From contig NZ_FPAQ01000017.1 of NCBI RefSeq assembly GCF_900116405.1, positions 1-64,000 of the forward strand: a stretch of 64,000 nt of DNA, given 5' to 3'. The stretch comes from Halomonas saccharevitans (lineage in GTDB: Bacteria; Pseudomonadota; Gammaproteobacteria; Pseudomonadales; Halomonadaceae). Position 1 is the stretch's first letter; the number at the start of each line of letters is the position of its first letter. The notes below the pieces were generated by a model, which was not told the DNA's origin, did no database searches, and saw nothing but the letters and a program-made list of their open reading frames with translations. Shown in pieces: positions 27,492 through 37,391 of the stretch. Made by a program: the position numbers and the translations under genes.

Positions 27492-28427
27492 TCAGTCGCG
27501 ATGTTCCCTGTGCGCAGTAGGCTCGTCGACGCAGTGGTGGCGGCTCTCCAGCTGGACGGTGGCGTGGGAAAGGCCATAGCGCTCCACCAGCAGGGCGCGG
27601 ATCGCCACCAGGGTGGCCTGGCGATCAGCGCCCTCGTCGATGGCCGCATGCAGCGAGACCAGGTGGCGCCCCGGCGTCAGCGACCAGACATGCACGTGAT
27701 GCACGTTGCAGACCGCCTCGAGCCGCTCGGGAATCTCACGGCGCAGCGTCGAGGGATCGACCCCCTCCGGCGCGCCCTCCAGCAGGATATGCCCGGACTC
27801 CCGGGTCAGCTTCCAGGCGCTGCGCAGGATCAGCAGCGCCACCAGCACCGAGAGCAACGGATCGATGGGCATCCAGCCGGTGGCAAGGATCACCAGGGCC
27901 GCGACGATCGCCGCCACCGAGCCCAGCAGATCGCCCAGCACGTGCAGGGCGGCCCCGCGGATATTGAGGTTCTCGCGGTCGCCGAAGTGCAGGATGGCGA
28001 ACACCACCACGTTGACCACAAGCCCCAGGCCGGCGATCACCAGCATGGTGCTGCCCACCACCTCCACCGGCGAGAGCAGCCGGCGGATCGCCTCGATGAG
28101 GATCCACACCACGATGGCGATCAGCGTCAGGCCGTTGACGAAGGCGGCCAGGATCTGCACCCGGTGGTAGCCGAAGCTGCGTTTCTCATCGGCCGGCCGG
28201 CGGCTGATGCGCGCGGCGAACCAGGCAAGCGCCAGGGCCGCGGTGTCGGTGAGCATATGGCCGGCATCGGCCAGCAGGGCCAGCGAGCCGGAGAGAATGC
28301 CCCCGACTACCTCGGCGACCATGAAGCCGCCGGTCAAAAGGATCGCCCAGAACAGCCGACGCTGGCTGTCCAGCCCGGAGTGAGGTGTGGCGTGATGCGA
28401 ATGATGATGGTGGTGATCGTGTGCCAT
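27492..28427 (-). CDS. Cation diffusion facilitator (zinc/cadmium/cobalt exporter)
   Basis: Inner-membrane metal/proton antiporter of 311 residues. The N terminus is a His-rich metal-binding tail (MAHDHHHHHSHHATPH). About six transmembrane helices follow, with metal-site residues in ADAGHMLTD (helix 2) and HVLGDLLGS (helix 5). A cytoplasmic C-terminal domain has HVHVWSL. It belongs to the CzcD/DmeF-like branch. The metal is probably zinc, but this is family inference. The GMC gene begins 25 bases after its stop. Confidence 0.93.
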   Translation of the reverse strand: MAHDHHHHHSHHATPHSGLDSQRRLFWAILLTGGFMVAEVVGGILSGSLALLADAGHMLTDTAALALAWFAARISRRPADEKRSFGYHRVQILAAFVNGLTLIAIVVWILIEAIRRLLSPVEVVGSTMLVIAGLGLVVNVVVFAILHFGDRENLNIRGAALHVLGDLLGSVAAIVAALVILATGWMPIDPLLSVLVALLILRSAWKLTRESGHILLEGAPEGVDPSTLRREIPERLEAVCNVHHVHVWSLTPGRHLVSLHAAIDEGADRQATLVAIRALLVERYGLSHATVQLESRHHCVDEPTAHREHRD

Positions 28428-28482
28428 GTGCCCTCCCTTGCCAGGCGTCCAGCTTACCGCAACGGGGCCGGTGAAACGGCCC

Positions 28483-28908
28483 TCACCGCGCGACGCCCAG
28501 CATCGAGCCGACCCCGTCTTCCGTCACGCGAGCGTCAGCCGAGCAGCGGCGCCGCCAGTAGCCCACCGGGAAGATCGCGATCACGAACCCGAGCTCCACC
28601 ACCAGGTTGGTGGAGGCCAGCATGAAGGCCAGGGAGGGCGCCAGGCCGGCGCCCTTCTGGAAGAGCGCCCGGGTGGTCGCCAGGGCCGCGAAGCTGCAGG
28701 AGCTGGAAATGAAACCGAAGAAGCTGGCCAGCAGCATGCTGCGCGGACCGTCCGTGCCCATGGCGCGCTGCATGCGCTGCCGGGTGACCAGCACCTGGAT
28801 CAGGCTGCTGATCAGATAGCCCAGGGCGAAGGCCCAGAGCGCCATCCAGAAGAAGCCCAGGCTGGTAAGGGCCGCTTCGTTCCAAAGCGAGAGAAAGTGC
28901 GCCGTCAT
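28483..28908 (-). pseudogene. Truncated YraQ/ArsP-type permease
   Basis: N-terminal fragment of 141 residues of a DUF318-family permease. The conserved block FFGFISSSCSFAALATTRAL and the following ASTNLVVELGFVIAIF are intact. The family usually runs to about 300 residues or more with a second helix bundle; here the sequence breaks off after AIF into a basic tail (PVGYWRRRC) and stops. Another frame shows a short Gly/Leu-rich remnant just beyond, consistent with a deletion plus frameshift. It is probably non-functional. An alternative is a genuinely short variant. Confidence 0.65.
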
Positions 28909-28937
28909 CCGCTTCTCCTTTGACGGTCATCGAAAAG

Positions 28938-28963
28938 GGCGGGCCGGGTGTCCCCGGCCCGCC
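28938..28963 (-). terminator. Intrinsic terminator after the NnrU gene
   Basis: An 11-bp perfect stem, GGCGGGCCGGG pairing with CCCGGCCCGCC around a TGTC loop, is followed on the minus strand by CTTTTC. It separates NnrU from the truncated permease. Confidence 0.8.
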
Positions 28964-29053
28964 ATGGATGACGGCTAAGGCTAAACCTTTGGGTTGCCCA
29001 AGGGTCAAGTCGGCGGCGTTCAGGGCTGCGACAGGAAAGGCGCGCCGAGTGGG

Positions 29054-29620
29054 TCACATGACCGGCACGCCGATGAGCCACGCATGCAGATAGAGGGCGA
29101 ACACGACATAGGCCGCCAGGCCGATCACCACGGTCGCGACGGTGCCGACCACGCTCGGGGCGGCGATCTCGGGCCGCGGGCGACGACGGGCCGCGCGGAA
29201 GTCGAGCACCGCCCACAGCAGGAAGGCGCCGAAGAGCACGATGTCGGAAAGCCGCCCGTTGGCCAGCAGGTGGGCGAAGGCCCACAGCTTCACCGCCAGG
29301 ATCATCGTATGGCCGAGCTTCGCCTTGAGGTGGTTGCGCGGCACATAGGCCGCCACCAGCAGCACGAAGGCAGGTATCATGAACAGCGAGACGACATGGC
29401 GAAGGCCCAGTGGCGGCTGCCAGACCCAGACCGGGTCCAGGCGCGTCTGGCCGTAGCCCCAGATCGCCAGTGCCAGGCCGATGATCGAGACCACCGAGTA
29501 GGCCGCCTTCCAGGGCAGCTCGCCCATGCGCTGGATCTGGGCGCTTCGCCAGTCGTCAGCCAGGATGCGCACCGAGTGCATACCGAGAAAGATCAACAGG
29601 CCGAGCAGCATCACGGTCAT
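29054..29620 (-). CDS. NnrU family membrane protein
   Basis: Polytopic membrane protein of about 188 residues with the family N terminus LLGLLIFLGMHSVRI and an internal GMHSVR-type conserved histidine. NnrU proteins were named in nitrite and nitric oxide reduction clusters, but most bacterial members have no proven role and resemble the methyltransferase/isomerase 15-cis-zeta-carotene isomerase fold. The start at 29620 is preferred because GGAG lies 9 bases before it; an ATG at 29635 is possible. No denitrification genes are nearby. Confidence 0.82.
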   Translation of the reverse strand: MTVMLLGLLIFLGMHSVRILADDWRSAQIQRMGELPWKAAYSVVSIIGLALAIWGYGQTRLDPVWVWQPPLGLRHVVSLFMIPAFVLLVAAYVPRNHLKAKLGHTMILAVKLWAFAHLLANGRLSDIVLFGAFLLWAVLDFRAARRRPRPEIAAPSVVGTVATVVIGLAAYVVFALYLHAWLIGVPVM

Positions 29621-29742
29621 GGTCAGGGTCTCCATCGGGGAAAAGGGGGTAATGTGGAACATAACCGCCGCCAGCCTAGTCGGTTGACTCGACCGCGACC
29701 AGTACCATCGGCCGCCACGGCTCATTGATGCAAAGGACTGCC

Positions 29743-31680
29743 ATGTCTCGCGACACCGCCCCCCTTCCCGAGGTCCTCGCCGGCCCCATCCTGCGCCGCC
29801 TGAGCACGCAACGCCTGGTGATCTGGCTGGTGGGCTCACGTCCCCTCGCACCGAGCCTGATGCTGCACCCGGTCGGGCACACCCCGCGCCGTCTGGTGCT
29901 CAACGATTCGCGTCTCAGGCGCCTGCCGCTGGGTCGCCACGCCTGGCTGCACCTGATCGACGTGCCCCTCGAGACTCCCCTGCCCCGGGGCGTGCGCATC
30001 GACTACGACCTGAAGCTGCCCGGCGAGGCGGGGGCGACCAGCATCGCCGACTGGGCGCCCCACCTGCTGCACGAAGGCGCGGCGCATCCCTGCTTCGTGC
30101 TCGCCGAGCGCCACGGCCGGCTGCTACACGGCTCCTGCCGGCGCCCCCATCACGACGGCCCGGACGGCCTAGTGCGCGCCGACACCTGGCTCGCCGAGCG
30201 CCGCGACGCTCCCGAGGCCTGGCCGGCCTGGCTGCTGATGACCGGCGACCAGGTCTACACCGACGACGTGGCCGGCCCGATGCTGGTGGCCGTCCACGGG
30301 CTGATCCGTCGCCTGGGGCTCTTCGACGAGACCCTGGAGGGCGCCACCGTGGCCGACAGCCAAGCGCTCTACGACGATCCCGCCAGCTACTATCGCCGCG
30401 AGGCGCTGCTCCCGGAAGCCGAGAGCAGCGAGAAGGTGCGCAAGGGCTTCTTCGGCGGGGCGCGCAAGCCAGTGTTCACCTCGGCCAACGCCCACAATCA
30501 CCTGATGAGCTTCGCCGAGGTGATCGCCATGTACCTGCTGGCCTGGTCGCCGACCCCGTGGCGCCTGGTGGGCATGGAGGCGCCGGCGCTGGACGAGGAC
30601 AAGGCCGCACTGTTCCGCGGGGAGAAGGCGGTGATCGGCCGCTTCGCCGAGGGCCTGCCCGCCGCCGCCCGGGTGATGGCCCACCTGCCCTCGCTGATGA
30701 TCTTCGACGATCACGACATCACCGACGACTGGAACCTCACCGCGGACTGGGAAACCACCGCCTACGGCCACCCCTTCTCGCGGCGGATCATCGGCAACGC
30801 CCTGCTGGCCTACCTGCTCTGCCAGGGCTGGGGCAACGACCCGGACCGCCTGGCCACGCCCCTAGATGACGCCGCCGGGCTGCTTTCGCGCGCCGCCGAC
30901 CATCAGGGCTGGCTGCCTGCCGGAGAGCAGGACGCCGTCATCGAGCGGCTGCTGCGCTTCCAGGGCTGGGAGGTCGAGGTCGAGGGCGACCCGAAGCTGG
31001 TGATCCTCGACACCCGCACCCGGCGCTGGCGCAGCGAGCAAAGCCCCGCGCGCCCCTCCGGCCTGATGGACTGGGAGGCGCTCTCGGAGCTGCAGCAGAA
31101 CATGCTGGGGGCTCAGTCGGTGGTAATCGTCTCGCCGGCGCCGATGTTCGGCGTCAAGCTGATCGAGACCATCCAGCGGCTCTTCACCCTGGCCGGCCGG
31201 CCGCTGCTGGTGGACGCCGAGAACTGGATGGCCCATCGCGGCGCGGCGAGCGTGATGATGAACATCTTCCGCCACTCTCGTACCCCCGGGCACTACGTGA
31301 TCCTCTCCGGCGACGTGCACTACTCCTTCGCCTACGACATCCACATCCGCCATCGCCGCGAGGGGCCCAGGCTCTGGCAGATCACCTCCAGCGGGGTCAA
31401 GAACGCCTTCCCGGACACCCTGCTCGACTGGTTCGACCGCCTGAACCGCTGGCTCTATGCGCCGCGCTCGCCACTCAACTGGCTCACCAAGCGTCGGCGC
31501 ATGGTGATCTCGCCCCGCGACCCCGACCGCGCAAGGGCCGGCGAACGACTCTGGAACGGCAGCGGCATCGGCCTGGTGGAGCTCGACGACCAGGGCCGTC
31601 CCAGCGACATCCGCCAGCTCGATGCCCGCGGCTTCGATGTCCGCTTTCCCGAACCGGAAAAGCGCTCGCCGCGCGGCTGA
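29743..31680 (+). CDS. PhoD-like alkaline phosphatase family protein
   Basis: Metallophosphatase-type protein of 645 residues. Metal-binding motifs are visible in order: TGDQVYTDD (near residue 167), FDDHDITDDWN, and SGDVHYSFAYD. This is the signature order of the PhoD phosphodiesterase fold. An N-terminal beta domain of about 110 residues precedes it. No Tat or Sec signal peptide is present, so it is probably cytoplasmic, unlike exported PhoD enzymes. AAAGGA precedes the ATG at 29743. The substrate is unknown. Confidence 0.88.
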   Translation: MSRDTAPLPEVLAGPILRRLSTQRLVIWLVGSRPLAPSLMLHPVGHTPRRLVLNDSRLRRLPLGRHAWLHLIDVPLETPLPRGVRIDYDLKLPGEAGATSIADWAPHLLHEGAAHPCFVLAERHGRLLHGSCRRPHHDGPDGLVRADTWLAERRDAPEAWPAWLLMTGDQVYTDDVAGPMLVAVHGLIRRLGLFDETLEGATVADSQALYDDPASYYRREALLPEAESSEKVRKGFFGGARKPVFTSANAHNHLMSFAEVIAMYLLAWSPTPWRLVGMEAPALDEDKAALFRGEKAVIGRFAEGLPAAARVMAHLPSLMIFDDHDITDDWNLTADWETTAYGHPFSRRIIGNALLAYLLCQGWGNDPDRLATPLDDAAGLLSRAADHQGWLPAGEQDAVIERLLRFQGWEVEVEGDPKLVILDTRTRRWRSEQSPARPSGLMDWEALSELQQNMLGAQSVVIVSPAPMFGVKLIETIQRLFTLAGRPLLVDAENWMAHRGAASVMMNIFRHSRTPGHYVILSGDVHYSFAYDIHIRHRREGPRLWQITSSGVKNAFPDTLLDWFDRLNRWLYAPRSPLNWLTKRRRMVISPRDPDRARAGERLWNGSGIGLVELDDQGRPSDIRQLDARGFDVRFPEPEKRSPRG

Positions 31681-31804
31681 GCTCACCCGCTGGCACGCTC
31701 CTTCGTGCGATACGCTGGATGCGAAATCGAAATCAAGGAGTGCATGAGCCGGCGTGCCTTGAGATGCTGTCGACCGACATGTCGTCGTATACAAGGAGCG
31801 CGCG

Positions 31805-34378
31805 GTGAAGGACGAGAGCGTACTGCTGGACGAGCAGCTGGCCGTGCAGGAATTGATCGCCCGAGATACGCCCCTCGAGACCACCCTTGCAGCCATCGCG
31901 GGGGTGGTCGGTCGCCAGCTCGGCGACGCCCGGATAGCGATCATGGTGTTCGATCCCGTAACGCGCACCCTCGACATGGTGGCGGGCGAGCGCTTCTCGG
32001 CGGCCTTCCGACAGGCCGCGCAGCGTGTGCCGATCGACGCGCCGGCCGGCACCTGCGGGGCGGCCGCCGCGACCCGCCGGATCGCGATCACCGAGCACAT
32101 CCCGACCGACCCCCGCTGGCAGGGCCTGCAGGCGCTGGCACGCGCCGAGGGGCTGGCCGCCTGCTGGTCGGTACCGATGATCTCAGCCAGGAGCGACCTG
32201 CTGGGCACCTTCGCGACCTATTACCCTACGCCCCAAGCGCCCAGCGAGGGCGAGAAGGCGCGGGTACGTCGCGCCGCCGGCCTGGTGGCCCTGGCCATCG
32301 AGCGCCACCGTGATCGCCAGGCTCGCTTCGAGGTGGAGCAGCGCTTTCGCTCGCTGTTCACCCAGCACCCCGATGCGGTATTCGAATTCGACCTCGACGG
32401 CCGGTTTATCAGCTGCAACGCCTCGGCCACGCGCATCACGGGCTTCAGCGAGGCGTGGCTCAAGGGGCAGCCCTATGATCGCTTCGTCGCCGCGGAGGAG
32501 CTGCCGGCCATCGACGCCGCCTTCGCGCGAGTCTGCCAGGGCGAAACCCAGCAGCACATTTACCACAGCACCGATGCCGAGGGACGGGCCTACACCCTGG
32601 AGGTCACCAACCTGCCCATCGTCGTCGATGAACGGGTGGTCGGCGTTTATGGCGTGGGGCGCGACATCACGCAGCGCCGCCAGCAGGAGCAGCAGCTGCG
32701 CCTGCTGGCCCGCGGCATCGATGCCAGCCGCAATGGCGTCATCATGGCCGATGCCAGCCTACCGGACATGCCGCTGGTCTTCGTCAACGAGACCTTCCAG
32801 AACATCACCGGCTATGCGCGTGACGAGGTCGTGGGCCGCAACTGTCGCTTCCTGCAGGGGCCGGATACCGATCCGGCGACCGTGACACGGCTACGCCTGG
32901 CCGTAGCCCAACGCAGCGAGATCCAGGTGACGCTGCGCAACTATCGCAAGGACGGCTCGGCGTTCTGGAACCACCTCTACCTGGGTCCGGTCCTCGACGA
33001 CGAGGGCCACTGCACCCATATCATCGGCATTCAGCAGGATGTCTCGCGGGTACGCGAGTACGAGGATCGTCTCGCCCACCAGGCCAGCCACGACTCGCTC
33101 ACCGGGCTGCCCAACCGCCAGCAATTCGTCTCGCGCCTGACCCAGCACTTCCGGCGCACCTGCCGGGAGGAGGGCTTCCTCGCCCTGCTCTATATCGACC
33201 TGGACGACTTCAAACCGGTCAATGATGGCCTCGGCCATCACATCGGCGATCGGCTGCTGGAGCAGGTGGCCCATCGTCTCACCGCCCTGCTCGCCCAGGG
33301 AGACATCGCCTCGCGACTGGGCAGCGACGAATTTGCCCTGCTGTTGACGGACGTCCACTGCGAGCGGGATGTGCTGGCGAGGGCCGAGGCGATCCTCTCC
33401 TCGCTGTCACGCCCCTTCGAACTCGAAGGGCACCGCCTGCACATCAGCGCCAGCATCGGCATCGCCTCGAGCCTGGATCCGCCGGGCCACGCGGCGGAGC
33501 TGCTCCAGTACGCCGACCTCGCCATGCAGGAGGCCAAGCAGCAGGGCCGCAACACCTGGCAGTGGTACGGCGACGAAGTCTCGATCCTGATGAGCGAACA
33601 CGTCGAGATGCGCCTCGAACTGCAGGAGGCGATCCGCGAGGAGCAGTTTCTGCTGCACTATCAGCCCATCGTCGATGCGCACTCCGGCGCGGTGCGCAGC
33701 GTCGAGGCGCTGGTGCGTTGGAAACATCCCGAGAAGGGCATGATCTCGCCGGGGCTCTTTATCCCGCTGGCCGAGCAAACGGGACAGATCATCGCCATCG
33801 GGCGCTGGGTGCTGCAGCGAGCCTGCCAGGACATGGCCCGCCTGCACGCCGAGGGCGGGCCGGCGCTGCAGGTGGCCGTCAATATCTCGCCGCTGCAGTT
33901 CCGGCGAGCCGGTTTCCTCGCCCAGGTCGAGCAGGTCCTCGAGACTACCGGCTGGCCTGCCGACCGGCTGGAACTCGAGGTGACCGAAGGGGTGCTGATG
34001 TCCGGCACCGACCGGGCCATCGAGGTGCTGAATGCCCTGCGCCAGCGCGGCGTGCAGGTGGCGATCGACGACTTCGGCAGCGGCTTCTCCAGCCTTCGCT
34101 ACCTGCGCCAGCTGCCGATCAGCAAGGTCAAGCTCGACCGCAGCTTCATCCACGACATCACCCACAACGGCGATAATGCCGCCATCGTTCAGGGGGTGAT
34201 TACCATGGCCCATCACCTGGGGCTCAAGGTGGTGGCCGAGGGCATCGAGGTTCCGGAACAGCAGCGCGACCTCATGGACCGCGAATGCGACCTGCTGCAG
34301 GGCTTCCTGTTCTCTCGCCCCGTACCGCTCGATCAACTGACGCAACTGCCGATGCACCTGGCGCCCCCCAAGGCGTGA
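31805..34378 (+). CDS. GAF-PAS-LOV-GGDEF-EAL sensor protein (predicted blue-light c-di-GMP regulator)
   Basis: Multidomain protein of 857 residues starting at GTG, with AAGGAG 6 bases upstream. Order: GAF (about 20-165), PAS (178-290), LOV (300-415), GGDEF (425-590), EAL (600-850). The LOV domain carries the signature GRNCRFLQG with C347, the residue that forms the flavin adduct on blue light. The GGDEF motif is changed to GSDEF (506-510), which may reduce cyclase activity. The EAL motifs EALVRW (634-), EVTEG (725-), DDFGSG (755-) and KLDRSF (775-) are intact. The output is therefore most likely c-di-GMP hydrolysis. Light control is inference from the motif. Confidence 0.92.
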   Translation: MKDESVLLDEQLAVQELIARDTPLETTLAAIAGVVGRQLGDARIAIMVFDPVTRTLDMVAGERFSAAFRQAAQRVPIDAPAGTCGAAAATRRIAITEHIPTDPRWQGLQALARAEGLAACWSVPMISARSDLLGTFATYYPTPQAPSEGEKARVRRAAGLVALAIERHRDRQARFEVEQRFRSLFTQHPDAVFEFDLDGRFISCNASATRITGFSEAWLKGQPYDRFVAAEELPAIDAAFARVCQGETQQHIYHSTDAEGRAYTLEVTNLPIVVDERVVGVYGVGRDITQRRQQEQQLRLLARGIDASRNGVIMADASLPDMPLVFVNETFQNITGYARDEVVGRNCRFLQGPDTDPATVTRLRLAVAQRSEIQVTLRNYRKDGSAFWNHLYLGPVLDDEGHCTHIIGIQQDVSRVREYEDRLAHQASHDSLTGLPNRQQFVSRLTQHFRRTCREEGFLALLYIDLDDFKPVNDGLGHHIGDRLLEQVAHRLTALLAQGDIASRLGSDEFALLLTDVHCERDVLARAEAILSSLSRPFELEGHRLHISASIGIASSLDPPGHAAELLQYADLAMQEAKQQGRNTWQWYGDEVSILMSEHVEMRLELQEAIREEQFLLHYQPIVDAHSGAVRSVEALVRWKHPEKGMISPGLFIPLAEQTGQIIAIGRWVLQRACQDMARLHAEGGPALQVAVNISPLQFRRAGFLAQVEQVLETTGWPADRLELEVTEGVLMSGTDRAIEVLNALRQRGVQVAIDDFGSGFSSLRYLRQLPISKVKLDRSFIHDITHNGDNAAIVQGVITMAHHLGLKVVAEGIEVPEQQRDLMDRECDLLQGFLFSRPVPLDQLTQLPMHLAPPKA

Positions 34379-34436
34379 TCTGCCGCTTACGCGTCCGACC
34401 GGGCTCTACGGCCAGGGCGGCTCCGGCGGCAGCGGT

Positions 34437-34907
34437 TCAGACGCTCCGGCGACGGCGCCAGAGCGCCAGCCCCGCGGCCATGACCAGCCAGGTCATGGCC
34501 GCGGCGACGGTGTCGTCGAGCACGATGCCAATCCCGCCGGGTAGCGCCTCGGCCTGGCTCACCGGCGCCGACTTGGTGATATCGAAGCCCCGATAGACCA
34601 CGTAGGCCCCGGCCAGGGCCGCAGGATGGCGTGCCGTGGCCTGACCGAGCACCGCTACCGGAAAGGCGACGATCTCATCAAGCACGATGCGTCCGTCGTC
34701 CTTGGTGCCCAGCGCAGTCGCGGCCTGATGACAGACCGGCATGGCCGCCACCAAGAGCGCCGCCGTGAGGCCGAGCTGCACTCGGCGCGTGCGACCCAAC
34801 AGCCACCAGGCGAGCGGCAGTCCCAGCAGCGAGCCGACCGTGCCCGGCGCCCAGGGCGAGAGCCCCAGGCCAAACCCCGTCGAAAGAGCCAACCATAGCG
34901 TGTCCAT
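34437..34907 (-). CDS. pgpA: Phosphatidylglycerophosphatase A
   Basis: Inner-membrane phosphatase of 156 residues that converts phosphatidylglycerol phosphate to phosphatidylglycerol. Family features are the N-terminal GLGLSPWAPGTVGSLLG and the conserved KDDGRIVLDEIVAF with its acidic residues, plus several hydrophobic helices. A late acidic pair, VLDDTVA, matches the membrane-proximal motif. The gene stands alone between convergent and divergent neighbours; in many gammaproteobacteria it lies next to thiL, which is not seen here. Confidence 0.87.
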   Translation of the reverse strand: MDTLWLALSTGFGLGLSPWAPGTVGSLLGLPLAWWLLGRTRRVQLGLTAALLVAAMPVCHQAATALGTKDDGRIVLDEIVAFPVAVLGQATARHPAALAGAYVVYRGFDITKSAPVSQAEALPGGIGIVLDDTVAAAMTWLVMAAGLALWRRRRSV

Positions 34908-35071
34908 CCCTGCTCCCTATCATCCAAGAGGCGTGCCTCGAACGCCCGACACCATACGCCGGGCCCGGATCGCCGTCGACGCCGGCTTACGCCTTGGCCA
35001 TCGGGCTTCGACAAGCGCCGCCCGGCGACGCATCATGGAGCGTTCATCCACCGACCCTGCCGGCCCCGCCC

Positions 35072-35671
35072 ATGAGTAACGACACCCGGGAACGCAACCG
35101 ACGCATGAACCACTTCGATGGCCACGACGAGATCTGGCTGTTCGGCTACGGCTCGCTGATCTGGAAGGCCGACTTCCCCTTCCTCGAGCGTCGTCCGGCC
35201 CATATCCACGGCTGGGTGCGTCGCTTCTGGCAGGGCTCTCACGATCATCGCGGCACCCCCGAGGCCCCAGGCCGGGTGGCCACCCTGGTGCGCGAGCCGG
35301 AGGCCATCTGCCACGGCATGGCCTACCGCATCGCCCCCGAAGTGCTGGGCCCGCTGGACGTGCGCGAGAAGAACGGCTACCTGCGCGAGCTGACCCGGCT
35401 GCACTTCGACGACAACGGCCAGCCGGCGAGCGCCGATGGGCTCCTGTATCTGGCCACCGAAGACAACGCCGCCTTCCTCGGCGACGCCCCGCTCGACGCC
35501 ATCGCCGCACAGATCGCCCTCGCCCACGGCCCCAGCGGCCCCAATCGCGACTACCTGGTCCACCTGGCCCAGGCCCTGCGCGAACTCGGTGTGGATGACC
35601 CCCACGTGTTCGCGCTGGCAGCGCGCCTGCCCCACCCGGCGGGCGACGACTGCCCCCAACGCCGCCAATAA
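35072..35671 (+). CDS. ChaC-type gamma-glutamylcyclotransferase
   Basis: Enzyme of about 199 residues predicted to release 5-oxoproline from glutathione. The N-terminal YGSLIWK motif builds the glutamyl-binding loop, and the probable catalytic glutamate lies in VREKNGYLR. The ATG at 35072 has no clear ribosome binding site; an ATG at 35105 is an alternative and would leave the fold intact. The threonine ammonia-lyase gene follows 31 bases later on the same strand. Confidence 0.88.
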   Translation: MSNDTRERNRRMNHFDGHDEIWLFGYGSLIWKADFPFLERRPAHIHGWVRRFWQGSHDHRGTPEAPGRVATLVREPEAICHGMAYRIAPEVLGPLDVREKNGYLRELTRLHFDDNGQPASADGLLYLATEDNAAFLGDAPLDAIAAQIALAHGPSGPNRDYLVHLAQALRELGVDDPHVFALAARLPHPAGDDCPQRRQ

Positions 35672-35702
35672 CGATCTAAAAAAACATGGAGACGATCCTC
35701 CC

Positions 35703-36959
35703 ATGAGCGTGACCCTCGACGACATCCGCCAGGCCGCCGCCCGCCTCGAAGGCAGCGTGGAGCATACCCCTTGCCTGCGCTCCGCGACCCTCTCCCGGCT
35801 CACCGGCTGCGACGTCTACATCAAGTTCGAGAACCATCAGTTCACCGCCTCCTTCAAGGAGCGCGGCGCGCTGAACCACCTGCTCTCGCTGTCGCCCGAG
35901 GAGCGCGCCCGGGGCGTGATCGCCATGTCCGCCGGCAACCACGCCCAGGCGGTGGCCTATCACGCCGCCCGGCTGGGCATCCACGCCACCATCGTCATGC
36001 CCCGCCACACCCCCAACCTCAAGGTGCGTAACACCCGCGACTTCGGCGCCGAGGTGCACCTCGAGGGCAACGGCGTCGACGAGGCCGGCGCCTACGCCCA
36101 GCGCCTCGCCGGGGAGCGCCACCTGGTCTTCGTGCACCCCTACGACGATGAACGAGTGATCGCCGGCCAGGGCACCATCGCCCCGGAGATGCTCGAAGCG
36201 GTACCCGACCTGGACTGCCTGGTGATTCCCATCGGCGGCGGCGGGCTGATCAGCGGCAACGCCGTGGCGGCCAAGGCCCTGAAGCCCGACATCGAAGTGA
36301 TCGGCGTGCAGACTCAGCGCTTTCCGGCCATGCAGCAGGCGCTGGGCGGCGAGGAGGTCCACTGCGGACTGGCCACCCTGGCCGAGGGCATCGCCGTGAA
36401 GCAGCCCGGCCGGCTGACTCGCGAGATCGTGCGCGAGCTGGTCAGCGAGATCGTGCTGGTGGACGAGCCCGAGATCGAGCGCGCCATCCTGATGCTGCTG
36501 GAGATCGAGAAGAGCGTGGCCGAAGGCGCTGGCGCCGCGGGGCTCGCCGCCCTGCTCAGCGAGCCGGCGCGCTATCGCGGTCGCAAGGTGGGGCTGGTGC
36601 TGTGCGGCGGCAACATCGACATGCTGGCGCTCTCCTCGGTGATTCAGCGCGGCCTGGTGCGCTCCGGACGCATCGTGCGGGTACGGGTCGGCATACCCGA
36701 CGTGCCCGGCTCGCTGGCCGAGCTGACCCAGCTGCTCGCCGAGCAGCGCGCCAACGTCATCCAGATCGCTCACCAGCGCACCTTCACCGATCTCTCGCTG
36801 CGCGCCACCGAGGTGGAGGCCACTCTGGAGACCCTGGGCAGCGACCACACCCGCGAGGTGATCGCCGCGCTGCGCGTCGAGGGCTACGACCCCGTGCTGC
36901 CCGCCAACGAAGTGCACCCGGACGAGCGCTGGGCCACCGATCCCGAGGGCCATCACTGA
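35703..36959 (+). CDS. Threonine ammonia-lyase
   Basis: PLP-dependent deaminase of 418 residues converting threonine to 2-oxobutyrate and ammonia. The cofactor lysine is K52 in TASFKERGA. The phosphate-binding loop is IGGGGLISG. The C-terminal part (from about residue 325) is a single ACT domain ([19 protein letters not shown]). One ACT domain points to the shorter TdcB/catabolic-like subgroup rather than the two-domain biosynthetic IlvA. The YnfA gene begins one base after the stop, so they are probably cotranscribed. Confidence 0.92.
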   Translation: MSVTLDDIRQAAARLEGSVEHTPCLRSATLSRLTGCDVYIKFENHQFTASFKERGALNHLLSLSPEERARGVIAMSAGNHAQAVAYHAARLGIHATIVMPRHTPNLKVRNTRDFGAEVHLEGNGVDEAGAYAQRLAGERHLVFVHPYDDERVIAGQGTIAPEMLEAVPDLDCLVIPIGGGGLISGNAVAAKALKPDIEVIGVQTQRFPAMQQALGGEEVHCGLATLAEGIAVKQPGRLTREIVRELVSEIVLVDEPEIERAILMLLEIEKSVAEGAGAAGLAALLSEPARYRGRKVGLVLCGGNIDMLALSSVIQRGLVRSGRIVRVRVGIPDVPGSLAELTQLLAEQRANVIQIAHQRTFTDLSLRATEVEATLETLGSDHTREVIAALRVEGYDPVLPANEVHPDERWATDPEGHH

Positions 36960-36960
36960 G

Positions 36961-37290
36961 ATGACCACCCTGGCGCTCTATGTCGCCGCGGCCCTGGCCG
37001 AGATCGCCGGCTGCTTCAGCGTCTGGGCCTGGTGGCGGCTGGACAAGTCGGCCCTGTGGCTGATGCCGGGGCTCGCCAGCCTGGCGCTCTTCGCCTGGCT
37101 GCTGAGCCTCTCCGGGGCCGACTACGCCGGGCGCGCCTATGCCGCCTACGGCGGGGTCTACATCGCCACCTCGGTGGCCTGGCTGTGGCTGGTCGAACAG
37201 CGCCTGCCCGATCGCTGGGACCTGGCCGGCGCGGGCCTGTGCCTGATGGGCGCCGGCGTCATCCTGCTCGGGCCGCGGCCCGCAGCGTGA
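36961..37290 (+). CDS. YnfA/UPF0060 family membrane protein
   Basis: Small membrane protein of 109 residues with four hydrophobic helices, resembling small multidrug-resistance transporters. Typical family motifs are [18 protein letters not shown] at the N terminus and [20 protein letters not shown] in the middle. The ATG lies directly behind the threonine ammonia-lyase stop, indicating translational coupling. Its transport role is uncertain. Confidence 0.9.
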   Translation: MTTLALYVAAALAEIAGCFSVWAWWRLDKSALWLMPGLASLALFAWLLSLSGADYAGRAYAAYGGVYIATSVAWLWLVEQRLPDRWDLAGAGLCLMGAGVILLGPRPAA

Positions 37291-37391
37291 TCTCCGGTAC
37301 GGGGCGATCTCTGGCGGAGCACCGATGGCAGGCGTACCCTATACACGTTTGTTATCCTTCCCATCCCATCACCTCAACCAAAGGAAGCGTG

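Noticed and set aside
25467-27649. Longer start for the GMC oxidoreductase (27649)
   Set aside because: The added residues overlap the CDF exporter gene and precede the FAD motif, which normally starts the protein.
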